A DNA stretch of 45,654 bases from Clostridiales bacterium UBA3953 (GCA_002385415.1 DGDL01000054.1:1-45654), one strand, 5' to 3'; numbered from the stretch's first letter, positions 7,485 to 17,800 are shown. Notes: a model not told the origin generated them from the letters alone. A program made the numbers and translations.

Positions 7485-7661
7485 TTACTTATATTTGCGC
7501 TTTCTTGCCGCTTCGGACTTTTTCTTGCGCTTTACGCTGGGCTTTTCATAATGCTCCCTTTTGCGAAGCTCCGAGAGCACGCCGGCCCTGGCGCACTGAC
7601 GCTTGAATCTGCGAAGAGCCATATCAAGTGTTTCATTTTCCTTGATTCTGACCTCAGCCAC
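7485..7661 (-). CDS. rpsU: 30S ribosomal protein S21
   Basis: A 58-residue basic protein reading (M)AEVRIKENETLDMALRRFKR, then CARAGVLSELRKREHYEKPSVKRK and a KKKSEAARKRKYK tail. This is S21, which binds near the anti-Shine-Dalgarno end of 16S rRNA in the small subunit. The start is GTG at 7661: it alone gives the conserved N-terminus, and GGAGGGAGGG lies just upstream. It has its own consensus promoter and terminator, and lies downstream of leuS on the same strand. The leader of about 110 bases has a GCGGCA-ATC-TGCCGC hairpin (7682-7696) shortly before the ribosome site. Confidence 0.96.
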   Translation of the reverse strand: MAEVRIKENETLDMALRRFKRQCARAGVLSELRKREHYEKPSVKRKKKSEAARKRKYK

Positions 7662-7776
7662 TTATCATCCCTCCCTCCGCAGCGGCAGATTGCCGCATCC
7701 GATTCACGCGCCTTGACGCGCTGTTGTTACGACAAACCACGATTTATCACATTCTCTGGTTTAAAGTACAGAAAAT

Positions 7777-7805
7777 ATTATACATCAACAGGTGCGGATT
7801 GTCAA
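7777..7805 (-). promoter_or_regulatory. Consensus promoter of rpsU
   Basis: Leftward TTGACA (7800-7805), exactly 17 bases, TATAAT (7777-7782). Both hexamers are perfect. Confidence 0.85.
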
Positions 7806-7849
7806 GTAAAATTTTGATGTTCGGTCGAATTTCAGGCGTATTATACGTC

Positions 7850-10276
7850 TTATTTGACAACAATGTTGAGAAGTTTGTTCGGAACGTATATTTCTTTAAC
7901 GGTTGTTTTACCCTCGATCATCGCGGCAAATTTCTCGTCGGCACGCACCGCGGCAATAACTTCGTCGCGCTCCGCTCCGGTCGGTATCATGAAGGTGCCG
8001 CGCAGCTTGCCGTTTATCTGAACCGCTATTTCCACCTGCTCGTCGACAGTTTTGGACTCGTCCCATTCGGGCCACTTCGCCAGCGAAAGCAGGCCATCGC
8101 CACCCACGACGGTGTGATAAAGCTCCTCGCACAAGTGGGGTGCAAACGGGCAAAGCAATGTAATGAAGGTGACGAACTCGTCGCGCGTCAGCTTGCCGAG
8201 GTCGTAAACCTTATTGATAAGCGTCATCATCGCGGCAATCGCGGTGTTAAACTTCATGTTGTCAATATCAAGCGTGACTTTCTTTATTGTCTTATGGAAG
8301 TCGCTCTCAAGCTCCGGTGTCACGCCTTCGCCCGATATAAGGTCGGGCAGAGCGGCAACACGCTCAAGGAATCTGCGGCAGCCGCGAATCGATGCCGTCG
8401 ACCACGGGGCCGATTTTTCAAAGTCGCCGATAAACATCTCATAAAGGCGAAGCGTATCGGCACCGTATTCCTCGACAATGTCATCGGGGTTTATAACGTT
8501 GCCTTTTGACTTTGACATTTTCTCGCCGTTTTCGCCGAGTATCATGCCGTGTGCCGTGCGTTTAAGATAAGGCTCGGGGCAAGAAATCACGCCTATGTCA
8601 TACAAAAACTGCGCCCAGAAACGCGAGTAAAGCAGGTGGAGCGTCACATGCTCCATGCCGCCGTTATACCAGTCGACCGGCATCCAGTAATCGAGCGCTT
8701 CCTTCGACGCAAGCCCATGGCTGTTGTCCGGGTCGCAGTAGCGTATGAAATACCACGAGCTGCCTGCCCAGTTGGGCATGACGTCTGTCTCGCGCTTGCC
8801 CGGGCCGCCGCACTGCGGGCAGGTAGTATTTACCCAGTCCTCGCATTTGGAAAGCGGCGACTCACCTTCATCGGTCGGCTCGAATTCGTCAATATCCGGC
8901 AGCATCAGCGGGAGCTGGTCTTCCGGCAGCGGCACCCAGTCGCATTTTTCGCACCAAACCATGGGAACAGGCTCGCCCCAGTAGCGCTGGCGAGAGAATA
9001 TCCAGTCGCGCAGCTTGTAGTTTACCTTGGGTTCGGCCACACCCTTTTCGGCAAGCACTTCAACTATCTTCTTTTTCGCATCCTCGACATCGAGGCCGCT
9101 TATATAATCGGAGTTGACTATCACGCCGGTTTCAGTATCGGTAAAAGGAGCCTTGCTCAAATCAACCTCGGCGCCAGTCTTATCGGCGACAACCTGAACT
9201 ATCGGCAGGCCGAATTTTTGGGCAAACTCCCAGTCGCGCGTATCGTGGCCGGGAACAGCCATAATCGCACCTGTGCCGTAGGTCGCAAGCACATAGTCGG
9301 AAATGAAAATAGGTATGTTCTCGCCATTTGCGGGGTTGATTGCCATTATGCCGTCAAGGCACACACCGGTCTTATCTTTAGCCAGCTCGGTTCTCTCGAA
9401 ATCGGATTTTCTGGCCGCTTGAGCCTGATATGCCGCAACCTCATCGGCATTTTTGATAATTTTGGCATCTACCCATTTTTCAACCAGCGTATGTTCGGGT
9501 GCCATTACCATATATGTCGCACCGAAAAGTGTGTCCGGGCGCGTGGTAAACACCGCTATCGTATCGCCCGCAGTTGTGCCAAACTTGATTTCGGCGCCGT
9601 CGGAGCGGCCTATCCAGTTAATCTGCTGGGTCTTTACACGCTCGATAAAATCGAGGCCTTCCAGCCCGTCGATAAGGCGCTGCGCATACTCCGTAATCTT
9701 GAGCAGCCACTGGCTTTTGACCTTGCGCACCACCTCGCCGCCGCAGCGCTCGCAGGCGCCGCCGACAACCTCTTCGTTTGCAAGCACGACTTTGCAGGAT
9801 GTGCAGAAGTTGACGGCTATCTCCTTCTTATAAGCCAAACCGTGCTTGAAAAGCTGGATGAATATCCACTGCGTCCACTTGTAATACGACGGGTCGGCGG
9901 TGTTGATTTCGCGCGACCAGTCGAACGAAAGACCAAGCGATTTTATCTGCCGCTTAAATGTGGCTATGTTGCGTTCGGTTACAATTTGCGGCTTGATTTT
10001 GTTTTTGATTGCATAGTTTTCGGTCGGAAGGCCGAAAGAGTCCCATCCTATGGGGAAAAGCACATTATAGCCCTGCATCCTCTTTTTACGCGCGATAATG
10101 TCCATCGCCGTATAGGGGCGGGGATGCCCGATGTGCAGGCCCTGCCCGGAAGGATACGGGAATTCTATCAGTGCATAGTATTTTGGCAAACTGTAATCGT
10201 TTTTTGCTACAAAAGCCGAGCGTCTGTCCCACTCGTCCTGCCATTTCTTTTCGATTGCCTTGTGGTCGTACTTCAT
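7850..10276 (-). CDS. leuS: Leucyl-tRNA synthetase
   Basis: Class I synthetase that charges tRNA-Leu. The 808-residue length fits the bacterial form. It has HIGH at residues 48-51 (GQGLHIGHPRPYT), the CP1 editing domain with FTTRPDTLFGATYMVMAPEH, a zinc-like C..C...C..C segment (CTSCKVVLANEEVVGGACERC), a second Cys pair near WCEKC, and KMSKS at about 585 (GEKMSKSKGNVINPDD). The C-terminus ends in the usual small domain (IAVQINGKLRGTF ... PNKLLNIVV). The gap to rsfS upstream is short (9 bases), so it is the last large gene of the housekeeping operon. No T-box leader is present. Confidence 0.97.
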   Translation of the reverse strand: MKYDHKAIEKKWQDEWDRRSAFVAKNDYSLPKYYALIEFPYPSGQGLHIGHPRPYTAMDIIARKKRMQGYNVLFPIGWDSFGLPTENYAIKNKIKPQIVTERNIATFKRQIKSLGLSFDWSREINTADPSYYKWTQWIFIQLFKHGLAYKKEIAVNFCTSCKVVLANEEVVGGACERCGGEVVRKVKSQWLLKITEYAQRLIDGLEGLDFIERVKTQQINWIGRSDGAEIKFGTTAGDTIAVFTTRPDTLFGATYMVMAPEHTLVEKWVDAKIIKNADEVAAYQAQAARKSDFERTELAKDKTGVCLDGIMAINPANGENIPIFISDYVLATYGTGAIMAVPGHDTRDWEFAQKFGLPIVQVVADKTGAEVDLSKAPFTDTETGVIVNSDYISGLDVEDAKKKIVEVLAEKGVAEPKVNYKLRDWIFSRQRYWGEPVPMVWCEKCDWVPLPEDQLPLMLPDIDEFEPTDEGESPLSKCEDWVNTTCPQCGGPGKRETDVMPNWAGSSWYFIRYCDPDNSHGLASKEALDYWMPVDWYNGGMEHVTLHLLYSRFWAQFLYDIGVISCPEPYLKRTAHGMILGENGEKMSKSKGNVINPDDIVEEYGADTLRLYEMFIGDFEKSAPWSTASIRGCRRFLERVAALPDLISGEGVTPELESDFHKTIKKVTLDIDNMKFNTAIAAMMTLINKVYDLGKLTRDEFVTFITLLCPFAPHLCEELYHTVVGGDGLLSLAKWPEWDESKTVDEQVEIAVQINGKLRGTFMIPTGAERDEVIAAVRADEKFAAMIEGKTTVKEIYVPNKLLNIVVK

Positions 10277-10285
10277 TTCTCTACC

Positions 10286-10681
10286 CTATTCGACAACAAT
10301 GTATTTTGAAATATCAATATCGGCTCCGTCTGCCCAGAGCTTTTCAAGATTGTAAAAACGTCTTGTTTCACTGTTGAAGATGTGCACAATCACCGAGCCG
10401 TAGTCGAGCAGCACCCATGCCGCCTCGTCAAGCCCCTCGATGTGAGAAGGATAAACGTTCATCTCGCCCATCTTAACCTCGAGGGTATTGGAAATTGCCC
10501 TTATCTGCGTATTGGAGGTGCCGGTGCAGATTACAAAATAATCGGCTATGATTGTTTGGTCGCTTACGTGTAACATTTTGATATTATCGGCTCGGGTTTT
10601 TGAAAGCTCGCCTATGATAGCGCCTGCAAGCTCCAGCGGAGTCGCATTCTGCAAGTTTCTTTTGGATGTGCTTTCCTCCAT
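10286..10681 (-). CDS. rsfS: Ribosomal silencing factor RsfS
   Basis: RsfS binds ribosomal protein L14 and blocks joining of the two subunits when nutrients are short. The core shows the family run KMLHVSDQTIIADYFVICTGTSNTQI, then VKMGEMNVYPSHIEGLDEAAWVLLDYGSVIVHIF and NLEKLWADG. I chose the ATG at 10681 because AGAGGAG lies 7 bases before it; an upstream in-frame ATG at 10702 would overlap the preceding stop but has a poorer site. It sits between the LCP gene and leuS, the common order in Clostridia (nadD-yqeK-LCP-rsfS). Confidence 0.94.
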   Translation of the reverse strand: MEESTSKRNLQNATPLELAGAIIGELSKTRADNIKMLHVSDQTIIADYFVICTGTSNTQIRAISNTLEVKMGEMNVYPSHIEGLDEAAWVLLDYGSVIVHIFNSETRRFYNLEKLWADGADIDISKYIVVE

Positions 10682-10698
10682 GCTATTGCTCCTCTGTA

Positions 10699-11892
10699 TC
10701 ATTTTAACGCTATTTTAATGCCGTCTTTTTCAATTTCATCAGCATTATATGTGACGACGGTGCCGTCGCCCGACATATAGAGATTATAAATTTCGGTTCC
10801 GGGGTCGGCGGTGAAAATCCGGTCGACATCGAAATACGCGTCCGGTATGCTTTTTGTGTAAACATTCAGGTATTCGTTTACGATATTCAGCATAGCCTTG
10901 CGCTGCATAATGTAAAGTGTGCCTTTTGAGTTGCCCACGCCGGGCATTGTCATCATCGTGATGTTTGAAAGGTCTACGCCGAGGGCCGCTTTCGCAAAAT
11001 ATATGCAGTCGGAAAGCTGCATATTGGTTGTGAGATTGGGCAGCACGTCTTTCGCCACGCCCGCAACCATCGGGATGCTTATCGAGGATTTCACCTTTGA
11101 TATAAATGCGGAAATGAACATTTTTTGTGCGTCTCCGCGCGCGATGTCGGCCATTATATAGCCGGAACGATACCGCACAAACCCTTCCGCGTCATCACCC
11201 ATGAGCGTCTGCTGTCCCTTATTTATATGGATATAAAGGTCCTGTTCGGGATCCTCGTAATGCATATCATAGGGGACATACATATCCACGCCGCCGATGC
11301 GGTCGACAACCGCTTTAAATCCCTTGAGATTTATCAGCACATAGAAGTCAATGGGTATGTTAAAACTCTTGCTGAACATATCGGCAAAACTTTCAAGAGC
11401 AGCTTTGGTCGGGTCGGCGCTTTTCGCACGGACTGCGGCAGCTCTAAACGACTTATACGCGGTGTTTATTTTGCCGTAAGTGCCGTTGAACTCGGCATAG
11501 GTGTCTCGCGGAATCTGGCACATGGCAATTTTGCCGTTATTACAGTCAAACGACGCTATTATTATCACGTCGGTATTGACTGCAACCTCGTCAATCCCGA
11601 GCAGCAAAAAGTTATATACATTGTCACGGCGTTTGTAGCTGTCGGCTTCGCTGTCCGATGTATTCGGATTGCTCCCGGTTTCCACCAACGTGTCGGCGGG
11701 CTGGTCACCCGTTCCGGTGTAAAGCGTATGAGAGTCGGTTTTGCCTGTTTGCGGTTTTATAAGCAGGCTCCGCAGCAGATATCCTCCGGTGAACACAGTT
11801 GCAACTATAAAAACCGACAGCACAACAATAAGTACCAGCTGCCAGCTTGCAGTCTTTCGCTTGTTAGGTTTGCGTGTTTTGGTATTGTTCAT
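10699..11892 (-). CDS. LytR-CpsA-Psr (LCP) family cell-wall glycopolymer ligase
   Basis: LCP enzymes transfer undecaprenyl-linked teichoic acid or polysaccharide onto peptidoglycan at the outer membrane face. The 397-residue protein has a basic N-terminus (KTRKPNKRKTASW), one membrane helix at about 18-40 and a Ser/Thr-rich linker. The LCP core begins YNFLLLGIDEVAVNTDVIIIASFD and contains the arginine-aspartate motif CQIPRDTYAEF, then KINTAYKSF, FYVLINLKGFKAVVDRIGGVDMYVP and FVRYRSGYIMADIARGDAQKMFI. The start is ATG 11892, one base after the yqeK stop and behind AAGGA; an upstream frame to 11943 lies inside yqeK and is rejected. Confidence 0.93.
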   Translation of the reverse strand: MNNTKTRKPNKRKTASWQLVLIVVLSVFIVATVFTGGYLLRSLLIKPQTGKTDSHTLYTGTGDQPADTLVETGSNPNTSDSEADSYKRRDNVYNFLLLGIDEVAVNTDVIIIASFDCNNGKIAMCQIPRDTYAEFNGTYGKINTAYKSFRAAAVRAKSADPTKAALESFADMFSKSFNIPIDFYVLINLKGFKAVVDRIGGVDMYVPYDMHYEDPEQDLYIHINKGQQTLMGDDAEGFVRYRSGYIMADIARGDAQKMFISAFISKVKSSISIPMVAGVAKDVLPNLTTNMQLSDCIYFAKAALGVDLSNITMMTMPGVGNSKGTLYIMQRKAMLNIVNEYLNVYTKSIPDAYFDVDRIFTADPGTEIYNLYMSGDGTVVTYNADEIEKDGIKIALK

Positions 11893-11893
11893 T

Positions 11894-12547
11894 TCACTTT
11901 TTGTCCTTGTTGATTTGCAGTAAATAGTAATTGCGGGCTGCAACTATATCGACGTGCACCAGACTACGTTCGCAAAGCAGCGACGAAAGCGTGTACCCGA
12001 ACGACACAACAAGCGCTTCGCTCAGCGCATCGTATTTGTCCTTTTCCTCGAGCAGCGCATAGAACTGCGAGCGCAGTTTTACGCAGTCTTCAAAATCGCG
12101 CTCGGGCTCGATGTAGTCGGCAAGATATAGCAGCGCCGTCAAAGGTTCCATTGCGGGCTTTGCTGTTGTATGGTAATAAATCGCCTCGTATATTCCGTCG
12201 TCGACAAGCCCGGGGAAAAGTTTCCTTGCAAAATGCGCACCGGTGCGAGAGTGAAGTATCTTTGGGATGTGCGTTTCTTCATCAGTGAAAGCTATATTGT
12301 GTTCGGTGCAGTATGCAAGCTGCTCGGCGCCAGACATCTTTTTGGTGATGTCATGCAGCAGCGCGGCCGCACGCAGCCGCATGGTGTCTTGCTCTGAAAA
12401 ATCGTATATTTTTGCAAGCGCCGCACATTCTCTTTCTACAGAAAGCGTGTGCGCCAGCCTTTTCGGTGTGTAATATTGCGGTATAACACTGCGTATGGTG
12501 TCAAGATCGGACTCTGTTATATTCGCCTTGGTTTTATTTATTTGCAT
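11894..12547 (-). CDS. yqeK: HD-domain Ap4A hydrolase YqeK
   Basis: YqeK-family proteins are metal-dependent HD hydrolases that cut diadenosine tetraphosphate symmetrically into two ADP. The 217-residue protein carries the metal-site set His33 (KRLAHTLSVE), His65-Asp66 (AALLHDITK), the HSRTGAHFARK histidine and the YHTTAKPAMEPLTALLYLADYIEPER block, which is specific to YqeK. It lies 15 bases behind nadD and one base before the LCP gene. Its ribosome site is weak, consistent with translational coupling. Confidence 0.93.
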   Translation of the reverse strand: MQINKTKANITESDLDTIRSVIPQYYTPKRLAHTLSVERECAALAKIYDFSEQDTMRLRAAALLHDITKKMSGAEQLAYCTEHNIAFTDEETHIPKILHSRTGAHFARKLFPGLVDDGIYEAIYYHTTAKPAMEPLTALLYLADYIEPERDFEDCVKLRSQFYALLEEKDKYDALSEALVVSFGYTLSSLLCERSLVHVDIVAARNYYLLQINKDKK

Positions 12548-12562
12548 TTTTTCAGCTATTAA

Positions 12563-13174
12563 TTATTGTTTATATAATCGGTTTTCGATAATATATTTAT
12601 TCACCTTGTCGGGCACAAGCCCGTCTATGCTTTTGTTTGCGCGCACAGCGGCGCGCAGCTCGGTTGACGATATATCTATCACAGGCAGCGGAAGCTCGAC
12701 TATGCGCGCGCCGTAAGTTTGCTCAAAATGCCGGCGCCGCTCAGAAATTTTCTCTGAATATTCCGGCCCGCCCTCGGTCCGGCGCGCAAAGGCTATTCTG
12801 CACAGCCTGAAAATATCGGGCGCTCTGTACCATTCCTCAAGCGTCAAAAACATGTCGCTGCCGCATAAAAATGTCAGTTCCGTATCGGGTGCCGAAAAAT
12901 GCTCCAGCGTCAGCACCGTATAGCTCGGCGCGGCGCGGTTTATTTCATAATCACTTATTTCTATGCGACTGTCAAGTCCTTCGAAAGCGAGCCTTACCAT
13001 TTCCAGCCGGGATTCGGGACTGTCGCCTTCGTCAATCCGTTTGTGAGGCGGGATATATGTCGGTATTATGATAAGTTTATCCGGATTTTCAAGCCGCAGG
13101 TAACCCAAAGCGAACGCAACGTGTCCGTTATGCACCGGAGCGAATGTCCCGCCGTAAATGGCAAGCCGCTTCAT
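12563..13174 (-). CDS. nadD: Nicotinate-nucleotide adenylyltransferase
   Basis: NadD adenylates nicotinate mononucleotide to deamido-NAD in NAD synthesis. The 203-residue protein starts MKRLAIYGGTFAPVHNGHVAFA, with the nucleotidyltransferase motif GGTF-PVHNGH, has PTYIPPHK, a central FLCGSDMF segment and the C-terminal ISSTELR motif (equivalent of ISS(T/S).IR). GAGGAG lies about 11 bases before the ATG. In this organism group it pairs with yqeK downstream. Confidence 0.96.
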   Translation of the reverse strand: MKRLAIYGGTFAPVHNGHVAFALGYLRLENPDKLIIIPTYIPPHKRIDEGDSPESRLEMVRLAFEGLDSRIEISDYEINRAAPSYTVLTLEHFSAPDTELTFLCGSDMFLTLEEWYRAPDIFRLCRIAFARRTEGGPEYSEKISERRRHFEQTYGARIVELPLPVIDISSTELRAAVRANKSIDGLVPDKVNKYIIENRLYKQ

Positions 13175-13213
13175 ATAATTTTACCGCTCCTCACAAAAAA
13201 GCTTGGAATGCAG

Positions 13214-13240
13214 GGGTATGAAAACAATGCAGCCATACCC
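13214..13240. other. Hairpin between rdgB and nadD
   Basis: GGGTATG (13214-13220) / CATACCC (13234-13240) in the 66-base gap. Leftward there is no immediate T-run, so it is more likely a processing or weak attenuation hairpin than a full terminator. Confidence 0.35.
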
Positions 13241-13864
13241 TCATTTTATTATTTTCATTTCTTTAAGCTCTGTTAAAGCCCGCGCCCTGTGGCTGACCTC
13301 GTTTTTCTCGTCGGCGGTCAGCTCGGCAAACGTTTTGCCCGCCGGCTCGTAGTAAAACAGCGGGTCATAGCCGAATCCTTCGGTGCCGCGCGGCGCCTCA
13401 AGAATAATTCCGGGACACTCGCCGCGCACCGTAATCGGGTCGGCTTTGCCCAGCGGCGGACAGACGGCAATCACGCAAACGAACTTTGCCGTGCGCTGCT
13501 CCAGCGGCACGTCTTTCAGCTTTTGGAGCAGCAGCATGTTGTTGTTACCGTCGGCGCTCAGCCCCGCGTCAAAATTGTTTATCGACGCATAGCGCGCCGA
13601 CCATATTCCCGGCTCTCCGTCAAGCGCATCGACGCACAGTCCCGAGTCGTCGGCAATGCCCCAATACCCTCTCGAGGCGGGTACCGACGCTTTTATTATA
13701 GCGTTTTCTTCAAATGTTGCGCCGCCTTCAGCAATTTCTTCGGTGACACCGATGTCTTCGAGCGAAAGCAGCCTGAATTTGGTTTGGTCCGGTGCAAAAG
13801 TGCGCAGTATCGCCTCAAGCTCGGCTATTTTGCGTCGGTTGTGCGACGCGAGCACAAAGTCCAT
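13241..13864 (-). CDS. rdgB: XTP/dITP diphosphatase (RdgB/HAM1)
   Basis: House-cleaning pyrophosphatase that removes ITP, dITP and XTP before they enter nucleic acids. The 207-residue protein opens MDFVLASHNRRKIAELEAIL (S-x-N-x-x-K-x-x-E), has the catalytic ADDSGLCVDALDGEPGIWSARYA block, then CVIAVC, GECPGIIL and GTEGFGYDPLFYYEPAGKTFAELTADEKNEVSHR split through the conserved substrate-binding loop. The start is ATG 13864; an in-frame TTG one codon upstream is less likely. GAGAGGG lies 5-8 bases before the ATG. It is 15 bases downstream of ftsY. Confidence 0.96.
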   Translation of the reverse strand: MDFVLASHNRRKIAELEAILRTFAPDQTKFRLLSLEDIGVTEEIAEGGATFEENAIIKASVPASRGYWGIADDSGLCVDALDGEPGIWSARYASINNFDAGLSADGNNNMLLLQKLKDVPLEQRTAKFVCVIAVCPPLGKADPITVRGECPGIILEAPRGTEGFGYDPLFYYEPAGKTFAELTADEKNEVSHRARALTELKEMKIIK

Positions 13865-13879
13865 CAAAATCCCTCTCGT

Positions 13880-14791
13880 TTAGTTTTCTTCAAACAGCGC
13901 GGTGATAAATTGGCCGGCGTCGAAACGCTCGAGGTCGTCCGCTCCTTCGCCGACGCAGATGAATTTCAAAGGTATGTCCAGCTCGCGGCGTATCGAAAAC
14001 ACTATGCCGCCTTTTGCCGTACCGTCCAGCTTTGTAAGCACTATTCCCGTGATGTCGGCCGCATTTTTAAACTCTTTTGCCTGATTTACCGCATTCTGAC
14101 CTGTTGTGGCGTCAAGCACCAGCAGCGTTTCGCGGTCGGCATCGGGCAGCTCGCGCGCTATCACGCGGTTGATTTTTGCAAGCTCTTCCATAAGATTTTT
14201 CTTGTTGTGCAGCCGCCCTGCGGTATCGATTAAAAGCACGTCACAGCCGCGCTTTTTCGCGGCACTTATTGCATCAAACACAACCGCAGCCGGGTCCGAA
14301 CCTTCGCTGTGCCGTATTATATCGACGCCAACGCGGTCGGCCCAAACGGCAAGCTGGTCTATTGCGGCGGCACGGAATGTATCGGCAGCGGCAACCAGTA
14401 CCTGCTTTCGTTCAGATTTAAGAATCTTTGCTATCTTAGCAATCGACGTCGTTTTGCCCACGCCGTTAACTCCTATGACGAGTATAACCGACGGTTTTGT
14501 TCCAAGTTTTAGAGGCTCGCCCTCCCCAATCATGTCGCGCAGTATGCCGCAGAGCGCCTCGCTCGCCTCGGCGGGGTCGGAAATGCGGCGGTCCCGTATC
14601 TCCTCGCGCAGCCTATCTATGATCTCCACAGAAGATGTGACGCCAACATCGGCCATTATAAGCAGCTCTTCGAGCTCCTCGAGCATTTCCTCGTCCACGC
14701 GGACAAATTTTTTGAAAAGGTCATCGACTTGCTTGAAAATAGCTTCTTTGGTTTTGGCAAGTCCCGCTTTAAGTCTATCGAAAAATCCCAT
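13880..14791 (-). CDS. ftsY: Signal recognition particle receptor FtsY
   Basis: FtsY is the membrane-associated GTPase that receives the SRP-ribosome complex. It is 303 residues, the short form without the long acidic A domain. The NG domain shows GVNGVGKTTSIAKIA (P-loop), DTFRAAAIDQL, DTAGRLHNKKNLMEEL and TKLDGTAKGG, and ends FICVGEGADDLERFDAGQFI. It starts MGFFDRLKAGLAKTKEAI, an amphipathic targeting helix. A clear GGAG sits 7 bases before the ATG. It lies 12 bases downstream of smc, the classic smc-ftsY order. Confidence 0.97.
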   Translation of the reverse strand: MGFFDRLKAGLAKTKEAIFKQVDDLFKKFVRVDEEMLEELEELLIMADVGVTSSVEIIDRLREEIRDRRISDPAEASEALCGILRDMIGEGEPLKLGTKPSVILVIGVNGVGKTTSIAKIAKILKSERKQVLVAAADTFRAAAIDQLAVWADRVGVDIIRHSEGSDPAAVVFDAISAAKKRGCDVLLIDTAGRLHNKKNLMEELAKINRVIARELPDADRETLLVLDATTGQNAVNQAKEFKNAADITGIVLTKLDGTAKGGIVFSIRRELDIPLKFICVGEGADDLERFDAGQFITALFEEN

Positions 14792-14803
14792 GCTATGCTC
14801 CGT

Positions 14804-17800
14804 TTATTGCTGTTTTATACCTATCTTCGATTCGATTTCGTCTATGTTCAGCCCCAGCACGCGCGATATTCCGCGTTCGGGCATGGTCACGCCATAGAGT
14901 GTCGATGCGCATTCCATTGTGCCGCGGCGGTGAGTAATCACGATGAACTGGATATTTTCGCTGTAGCGCTTTAAATACTCTGCAAACCGCGCGACGTTGA
15001 CATCGTCGAGCGCCGCCTCTATTTCGTCGAACACGCAGAACGGCGTGGGGTTGACGCAGAGTATCGCGAAAATCAGCGCTATAGCAACATACGCCTGCTC
15101 GCCGCCCGACAGCGCCATCAAATTTTTTATAATCTTCCCGGGAGGGGCAACGTTTATTTCGATGCCCGACGTAAGTACGTCGTCCGGGTCGGTCAGTGTT
15201 ATTTCAGCCGTACCGCCGCCGAACAGCTCGCCGAACACGCGCCCAAAGTGCAGGTTAATCTCCTCAAACGCCTGCATAAACTGAATGCGCATCTCTCGCT
15301 CCAGCCGCTGTATAACCTCTGTCAGCGACTGGCGGGAAGCCGCAAGGTCGTCCGCTTGGGTTTTGCCTGATTCATAGCGCTTTTTAATCTCGGCATATTC
15401 TTCGATTGCCCCAACGTTTACAGGCCCGAGCGCACGGATTTTGTTTTTGCACTCGGTTTGCAACGCGGCAATCTCGGCGCGGTTTTCCTCTGTGACGACC
15501 GGATAGCCGCCTTTTTCTGCCGCGGCAACCGCAGTGGAATATGTCAGCTCATAATCGTCCCATATCCTCGAGGTCTCGCGGTCGATTTCGGCTTGAAGCT
15601 GGCTGAAAGCCGAGTCCGCTTTCGTAAACTCGCGGAAAAACACCTCGCGCCGCTTCGTTTGCTCGCGCAGCTCCTCACGCAAGCCCGCAAGACGGCTGTC
15701 AAGCTGGGTCGCTTCACGCTCGAGCTGGTTTCGCTGCCGGGTGAGCATCTCAATGTCGTCGGCAAGCTGCTCGCATTCGAAATTGCCTTGCTCTATCTCG
15801 TTTTGAGCGGCTATTTTCTTTTCATTGAGGCTGTAAACCGCTGCCTCTGCCCGCTCGAGCTGCTCGCGCAGGGATGTCACCGTGTCAAGCGCAAAAGCTT
15901 CACTCCTCTTCGCAGCGTCTGCATCGCGGCCGGATGCAGTAGTACTGACCGTAAGCTCGGAGTGACGCGCCCTTGCCGCATCGCGCAAGGCAACACATTC
16001 GGCGCGCAGCCTGTTTTTCTCATCGATTTCAGCGGCAATCCCGGCAAGCCTGCCGTTAATTTTGTCCAGCCGGGCTTTGATTTCTGCGCGCTGGTTTTCT
16101 GCCTCTTCCAAGCGTTCGGAGAAGGCTCTGTACTCGGCCAAAACCTCCTCAAGCCGCTTTTTATCCGAGGCATGCTGCGCGCGCAGTACCTCAAGCTGGG
16201 TTTTCTCCGCCTGATACAGCGTGTTCAGCAGATTAACTTTACCGTTTATATCGGCGCAGATTTGCTTTTGCTTTTCGATTTTGGCAGTCAGCTCTTCAAC
16301 GAGCTTTCGCTCTGCCGCTGCTTTCACCTCGATTTTCGCCGCCTGCTCTTCAAGCTTGCTTATGTCGGCTGAACGGGACAGCATGCCGCTGTCTCGCTTT
16401 ACCGAACCGCCCGTAAACGAGCCGCCGGCATTGATTGTCTGCCCGTCAACCGTGACAATGCGAAATCTATAGCCGAATGCGCGCGCCGCCTCTGTCGCGT
16501 CGTCTATGCTGCGAAACACCGCCGTCCGCGCGAGCAGATAGCGTATCACGCCTCTATAGCGCTCGTCGCAGTCGACCAGCTCGTCGGCGGCACCGACAAA
16601 TCCGCGCCGGCCTGAAAGCATGTCCTTCGGTATTCCGTTCTGCCGGCCTTTGACCGATGTCAGCGGATAAAATGTTGCGCGGCCGCCGTTGACGCGTTTG
16701 AGATAGGCAATAGCGGCTTTTGCCGCCTCCTCGTCCTCGACGACGATGTGCTGGATGCTTGCACCCAGCGCGGTTTCTATCGCTATGTTATATTTCGGTT
16801 CGGTTCTGATAAGCTGGGAGATCGGGCCGAGCACTCCGCGCAGCTCGCCGGCAGCAGCGGCTTCCATGACGCGCCGCACGCTTCCATTATACCCCTCAAA
16901 GAGTTCCTCCATGCGGCGCAGGGCGTCCGCCTGACGCAGCAGCGCCGATATATCGACGCGCAGCCTGTTGTGCTTGTCCTTTGCCGCTTCAAGCTCGGCG
17001 GTATACGATTCCGTCTGCTTTTGAGCCGCCTGCAGCGCTGTATTTTCGCGGGAGAGCTTGTCTGCATAGTCGGAAATCGCCGCCTCTGCCTTCGCCATGC
17101 GCTGCGAAAGCAAATCCACCGATTCTTTGAGCTTGCCCAGCTCTTCCTCGTAAGGGTTCTGCTGCTCCTGCTCATGTGCGGCATCGCCGAGTGACGAAAG
17201 CTTGATTCGCAGCTCGACCGAATCGGACGAAAGCCTCTCCGATTCGGCAGAAAGCGCCGCAAGCTCCTCTTTGAGCGTCTCGGCACGCGCTGTGTGTTCC
17301 GCAAGCTCCGCCTCGGCTTCTTTGAGTTTGGCAAGCTCGGCCTCGTATAAGGCTGACAGCCGCTCGGCCTCGGCCTTTTGCGCCTTGTAATTTTCTTCTG
17401 CCGACGCAAGCGCCGACGCTTTTATCTTGCGGTCAGCCTCGATTTGCTCAATCTGGCTGTCGATATGCGTTATGTCATTTTCGAGCAGCATCCGCTTAGT
17501 GCGCTTGCTGTGTAGCTGCTCCGTATACTCGGCAATCCGCGTCGATGCGCGCTCGGCGTCCGAGCGCTTTTTTTGAGATTCGACATACAGACTGTCGCTT
17601 TGCTCGTCCAGCTTAGCGAGCGCAGCGTCGGCTTCGTCGAGCGCTGCTTGTGCAGCCGCCCTGCCGCGCTCAAGCTCCACAAGCTTTGCGCGCGCGACCC
17701 GCATATCGTATAGCCACAGCGCAACGTCTGTCGCTTTTTTCTGCTCGTAAAACTCAAGATATTTGCGCGCTCGCTCCGCTTCCTTTTCAAGCGGCCCGAG

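Noticed and set aside
7850..10285. T-box or leucine leader before leuS
   Set aside because: leuS follows rsfS after 9 bases, leaving no space for a T-box.
8549..10309. 586-codon rightward open frame opposite leuS
   Set aside because: It is the antisense shadow of leuS; the leftward frame carries HIGH, KMSKS and editing motifs, while this one shows no domain or ribosome site.
11125..11913. 262-codon rightward frame opposite the LCP gene
   Set aside because: Shadow of the leftward gene, which has the LCP motifs.
13289..14233. 314-codon rightward frame opposite rdgB and ftsY
   Set aside because: It crosses two well-supported leftward genes and has only random composition.
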